DNA of 7,545 nt from Alphaproteobacteria bacterium (GTDB taxonomy: Bacteria; Pseudomonadota; Alphaproteobacteria; Puniceispirillales; Puniceispirillaceae). Of this stretch, positions 5,138 through 7,545 are shown piece after piece. Numbering within the stretch: position 1 is the first letter of the stretch; the number at the start of each line of letters is the position of its first letter. The notes beneath the pieces were generated by a model. That model was not told the origin of the DNA. It worked only from the letters and a program-made list of their open reading frames with translations, and searched no databases. A program made the position numbers and the translations under genes. The stretch is from NCBI GenBank assembly GCA_022425565.1, contig JAKMFG010000154.1:1-7545 (forward strand), given 5' to 3'.

Positions 5138-6115
5138 ATGATTGACTGGGAACCCATTCTTGATGTCACAGCTGCCGTTCTCGCGGCGCGCACGGCAGTC
5201 CTTCTTGCCGCTCTGGCCATTGACTGGCTTGTCGGTGAGCCTGACATATTGTGGCGCCGTGTACCGCATCCGGTGGTGCTGTTCGGGCGCGCCATATCCT
5301 TTATGGACAAACGCCTGAACAAAAGACGCGGTGTCACCGGCAAATCCCGGCAGGTGCGCGGCATTCTGGCCATTGTGATCCTTGTTGTGCTGGCAGCCAT
5401 CATCGGTTGGGGGCTGTCTTTCGGCGGGCCTGTGGTGGCCTGCATTGTTGTGGCGGTGCTGCTGGCGGCACGCTCGCTCGACGAGCATATCCGCGCTGTG
5501 GCAACGGCCATGGGTGAAGGCATCGCGGCGGCCCGCACCGCTGTCGCCATGATCGTCGGGCGAGATACGAAATCGATGAAAAAGGGCGACATCGCCCGGG
5601 CGGCGATCGAGACTGGCGCAGAAAACCTTTCGGACGGTGTGATCGCACCGGCGCTGTGGTTTCTGGTCGGCGGTCTTCCGGGACTACTTGCCTATAAAAT
5701 GGTAAATACTGCGGACAGCATGATTGGCTATCGCAATGCGAAATACCGGGCTTTTGGCTGCGGCGCGGCACGGATAGATGATGTCATGAACCTGATACCG
5801 GCGCGCCTCACGGCCCTTTTGATCTGCGGGTCGGCGATGCTGAACGGACGAGGCACCGCAGCGCTTGGTTCGATGATGCGCGACGGCAGGCATCATGCCT
5901 CGCCGAATGCCGGCTGGCCGGAAGCCGCAATGGCGGGCGCGATCAATGTTTGGCTTGCCGGGCCACGGCGGTACGGAAACCGAATCAGGCAGGCGCGGCG
6001 CTTTAATGAAGGCGGCGGTGAAGCGGATGCCAGCGCCATACGCGCCGCGCTGCAGGTACTGATCATGGCGCAACTGCTGTTCGCGTTGCTGATCCTGCCG
6101 GCAGTTCTTCTCTAG
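5138..6115 (+). CDS. cbiB: Adenosylcobinamide-phosphate synthase CbiB/CobD
   Basis: A 325-residue integral inner-membrane protein that joins adenosylcobyric acid to (R)-1-amino-2-propanol or its phosphate, making the nucleotide-loop arm of cobalamin. It is called CbiB or CobD depending on nomenclature. Conserved family blocks are WLVGEPD (30-36), PHPVVLFGR (43-51), [14 protein letters not shown] (158-171), [11 protein letters not shown] (190-200) and [17 protein letters not shown] (252-268). Hydrophobic segments lie near residues 10-30, 75-112 (probably two), 168-187, 222-236 and 303-325. The start is firm: an in-frame TGA lies at 5123-5125 and the next ATG would remove the first membrane segment. 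No Shine-Dalgarno sequence precedes it. It is the only plus-strand gene, divergent from the cbiX-cobHLI operon, and its TAG overlaps the stop of convergent cobQ. Confidence 0.95.
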   Translation: MIDWEPILDVTAAVLAARTAVLLAALAIDWLVGEPDILWRRVPHPVVLFGRAISFMDKRLNKRRGVTGKSRQVRGILAIVILVVLAAIIGWGLSFGGPVVACIVVAVLLAARSLDEHIRAVATAMGEGIAAARTAVAMIVGRDTKSMKKGDIARAAIETGAENLSDGVIAPALWFLVGGLPGLLAYKMVNTADSMIGYRNAKYRAFGCGAARIDDVMNLIPARLTALLICGSAMLNGRGTAALGSMMRDGRHHASPNAGWPEAAMAGAINVWLAGPRRYGNRIRQARRFNEGGGEADASAIRAALQVLIMAQLLFALLILPAVLL

Positions 6116-6124
6116 AGGCCGGCA
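6096..6124. terminator. Hairpin spanning the cbiB/cobQ stop codons; possible weak bidirectional terminator
   Basis: TGCCGGC (6096-6102) and GCCGGCA (6118-6124) are perfect 7-bp complementary arms around a 15-nt loop that contains the shared CTAG stop. It is the only stem-loop I see between the convergent genes. No T-run follows on either strand, so it is not a standard intrinsic terminator. Each arm holds the self-complementary GCCGGC, so two copies pair automatically and the hairpin could be chance in GC-rich DNA. Confidence 0.35.
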
Positions 6125-7545
6125 ATCCTGGCAAACGCGTCGAGATCAAGATGCGCCGCCATATGCGTGGCAAGCTCATCGAGGGTCGCATCGACCCGTG
6201 CATCAAAATCCACTTTGCCGAACGCACCCTCGCGGCCACGCCGGGCGGCAAGGCTGTCGAGAAAGGCACGGCGGAACCCGTCATCGACAAAAATGCCGTG
6301 AAGATAGGTGCCGATCACCGCGCCATCGGCCGAGACTGCCCCCTCCGGCCTGCCATCAAGCGTCAGGAACGGTCTGTCACAATCCAGTCCGCCGGTGCGT
6401 CCCATATGGATTTCATACCCCCTGACCGGCAGGTCGAGCGCGTTGGCATGTGCCGTAACCTGCGTTAACCGCTTGTCACCGGCAAGCACCGTCTCGACCA
6501 CCAGGTGACCGAGCCCGGGCGTCTCGCCGGCCGGCCCCTCGACACCGTCCGGATCATCCAGCTTCGTTCCCAGCATCTGGTATCCGCCACACAGCCCCAT
6601 CACCATGCCGCCACGCCGCAAATGTGCCGCGATGTCGATGTCCCAGCCCTGATCGCGAAGGAACGCCAGGTCGGAAATGGAGGATTTCGAGCCCGGCAGC
6701 AGAATGAGATCGGCATCTGCGGGAATCACATCACCTGCTTCGACGAGCACCACATCCACATCCGGCTCGCCGGCAAGCGGGTCCAGATCGTCGAAATTGG
6801 CGATACGCCGCAGCACCGGCACGGCGATGCGGATCGGCGCGCCGTCGCGCGCATCACCGGACTTACCCTTGATATCCAGAATATCCTCGGCCGGCAGGAA
6901 CCGCGCCTGCGGGAACCAGGGCAGAATGCCGACGCCCTGCCAGCCCGTGGCCCGCTCAATAATTGTCATCCCTTCGGCAAACAGGGTGGTGTCGCCGCGA
7001 AACTTGTTGATCAGGAACCCCTTGATCAATGCGCGATCCACCTCGTCGAGAACCGCATCCGTCCCGACAAGGCTGGCGATCACGCCGCCACGGTCAATGT
7101 CACCAATCATTACCACCGGCACATCGGCGGCGACGGCGAAACCCATATTGGCGATATCACCCCCGCGAAGATTGACCTCGGCCGGGCTTCCCGCGCCCTC
7201 GACGATCACCAAATCGGCATCGCGACCGACAATGTCAAAACTCTCCAGCACACGTGGCAGCAGCTCCGCCTTGTGGGACCCATATTCGCGCGCGCGCATG
7301 CTGCCGAAACGCTTGCCCTGGACGATCACCTGCGATCCGGTCTCGCTCTCGGGCTTCAGCAGCACCGGGTTCATATGCACCGACGTCGGGGCGCGGCACC
7401 CGCGTGCCTGCATCGCCTGCGCCCGGCCGATCTCGCCACCATCCGCTGCAACCGCGGCATTGTTGGACATGTTCTGTGGCTTGAACGGGCGCAAGCGCAG
7501 CCCGGCATTGCTGAAATGGCGGCAGAGGCCGGCGACGAGCACGGA
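6112..7545 (-). CDS. cobQ: Cobyric acid synthase CobQ, partial (N-terminus beyond the window)
   Basis: The visible 477 residues cover nearly all of the enzyme that uses ATP and glutamine to amidate the b, d, e and g (non-a,c) carboxylates of adenosylcobyrinic a,c-diamide. The frame is open to the right edge, where it begins [11 protein letters not shown], the sequence that follows the P-loop GK of the family. An apparent GTG at 7542 is therefore an internal Val, and roughly the first 10-20 residues are outside the window. The ATPase half shows [38 protein letters not shown] and FLINKFRGD. The C-terminal glutamine amidotransferase domain shows [21 protein letters not shown] with the nucleophile Cys (codon 6589-6591) and GTYLHGIF with the catalytic His (codon 6298-6300). 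The stop shares CTAG with convergent cbiB. It lies on the same strand as the cbiX-cobHLI operon but is separated from it by cbiB. Confidence 0.96.
   Translation of the reverse strand, partial: SVLVAGLCRHFSNAGLRLRPFKPQNMSNNAAVAADGGEIGRAQAMQARGCRAPTSVHMNPVLLKPESETGSQVIVQGKRFGSMRAREYGSHKAELLPRVLESFDIVGRDADLVIVEGAGSPAEVNLRGGDIANMGFAVAADVPVVMIGDIDRGGVIASLVGTDAVLDEVDRALIKGFLINKFRGDTTLFAEGMTIIERATGWQGVGILPWFPQARFLPAEDILDIKGKSGDARDGAPIRIAVPVLRRIANFDDLDPLAGEPDVDVVLVEAGDVIPADADLILLPGSKSSISDLAFLRDQGWDIDIAAHLRRGGMVMGLCGGYQMLGTKLDDPDGVEGPAGETPGLGHLVVETVLAGDKRLTQVTAHANALDLPVRGYEIHMGRTGGLDCDRPFLTLDGRPEGAVSADGAVIGTYLHGIFVDDGFRRAFLDSLAARRGREGAFGKVDFDARVDATLDELATHMAAHLDLDAFARIAGL

Noticed and set aside
7540..7542. 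GTG as the start codon of cobQ
   Set aside because: The frame is open beyond it to the window edge, and the codon encodes the Val of the SVLVAG sequence that follows the P-loop in the family. The true start is outside the window.

Overview
The window is a dense block of cobalamin (vitamin B12) biosynthesis genes from a GC-rich bacterium. It most likely comes from an alphaproteobacterium. The gene set, the use of CobH/CobI/CobL-type enzymes, the His-rich CbiX and the small leading membrane protein all fit that class; genus and species cannot be read from the sequence. Codon use and GC content look uniform, and no mobile element, tRNA, rRNA or CRISPR array is visible.

Layout. From 4891 down to the left edge runs a tight minus-strand operon: a small His-containing membrane protein (4622-4891), the cobaltochelatase cbiX with a Cys/His metal-binding tail (3502-4629), precorrin-8X methylmutase cobH (2860-3492), the CbiE-CbiT fusion methyltransferase/decarboxylase cobL (1658-2860), precorrin-2 C20-methyltransferase cobI (932-1639), and a cbiG-type gene that runs off the left edge (1-944) and may continue into a CobJ methyltransferase domain. 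Junctions are overlaps of 8, 1 and 13 nt or gaps of 9 and 18 nt, so the genes are almost certainly co-transcribed and partly translationally coupled. A 246-bp divergent region (4892-5137) separates this operon from the plus-strand gene cbiB/cobD (5138-6115). Tail-to-tail with cbiB, sharing a CTAG that serves as stop codon for both, is the minus-strand cobyric acid synthase gene cobQ (6112 to beyond 7545), which lacks only its extreme N-terminus.

How the genes fit together. CbiX inserts cobalt into a sirohydrochlorin-type ring. CobI, CbiG(-CobJ), CobL and CobH methylate, contract, decarboxylate and rearrange the macrocycle. CobQ amidates the side chains to cobyric acid, and CbiB attaches the aminopropanol arm. 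The mixture of 'cobalt-early' parts (CbiX, full-length CbiG) with 'aerobic' Cob-type enzymes leaves the order of cobalt insertion open.

No wholly new system is evident. The points most worth a second look are the small periplasmic-His membrane protein at the head of the operon, the double Cys cluster plus 20-His tail of CbiX, and the divergent region. That region has a perfect TATAAT toward the operon, a probably leaderless cbiB, and a roughly 230-nt operon leader with inverted repeats but no recognisable cobalamin riboswitch core. The shared stop and hairpin at the cbiB/cobQ junction is also unusual.
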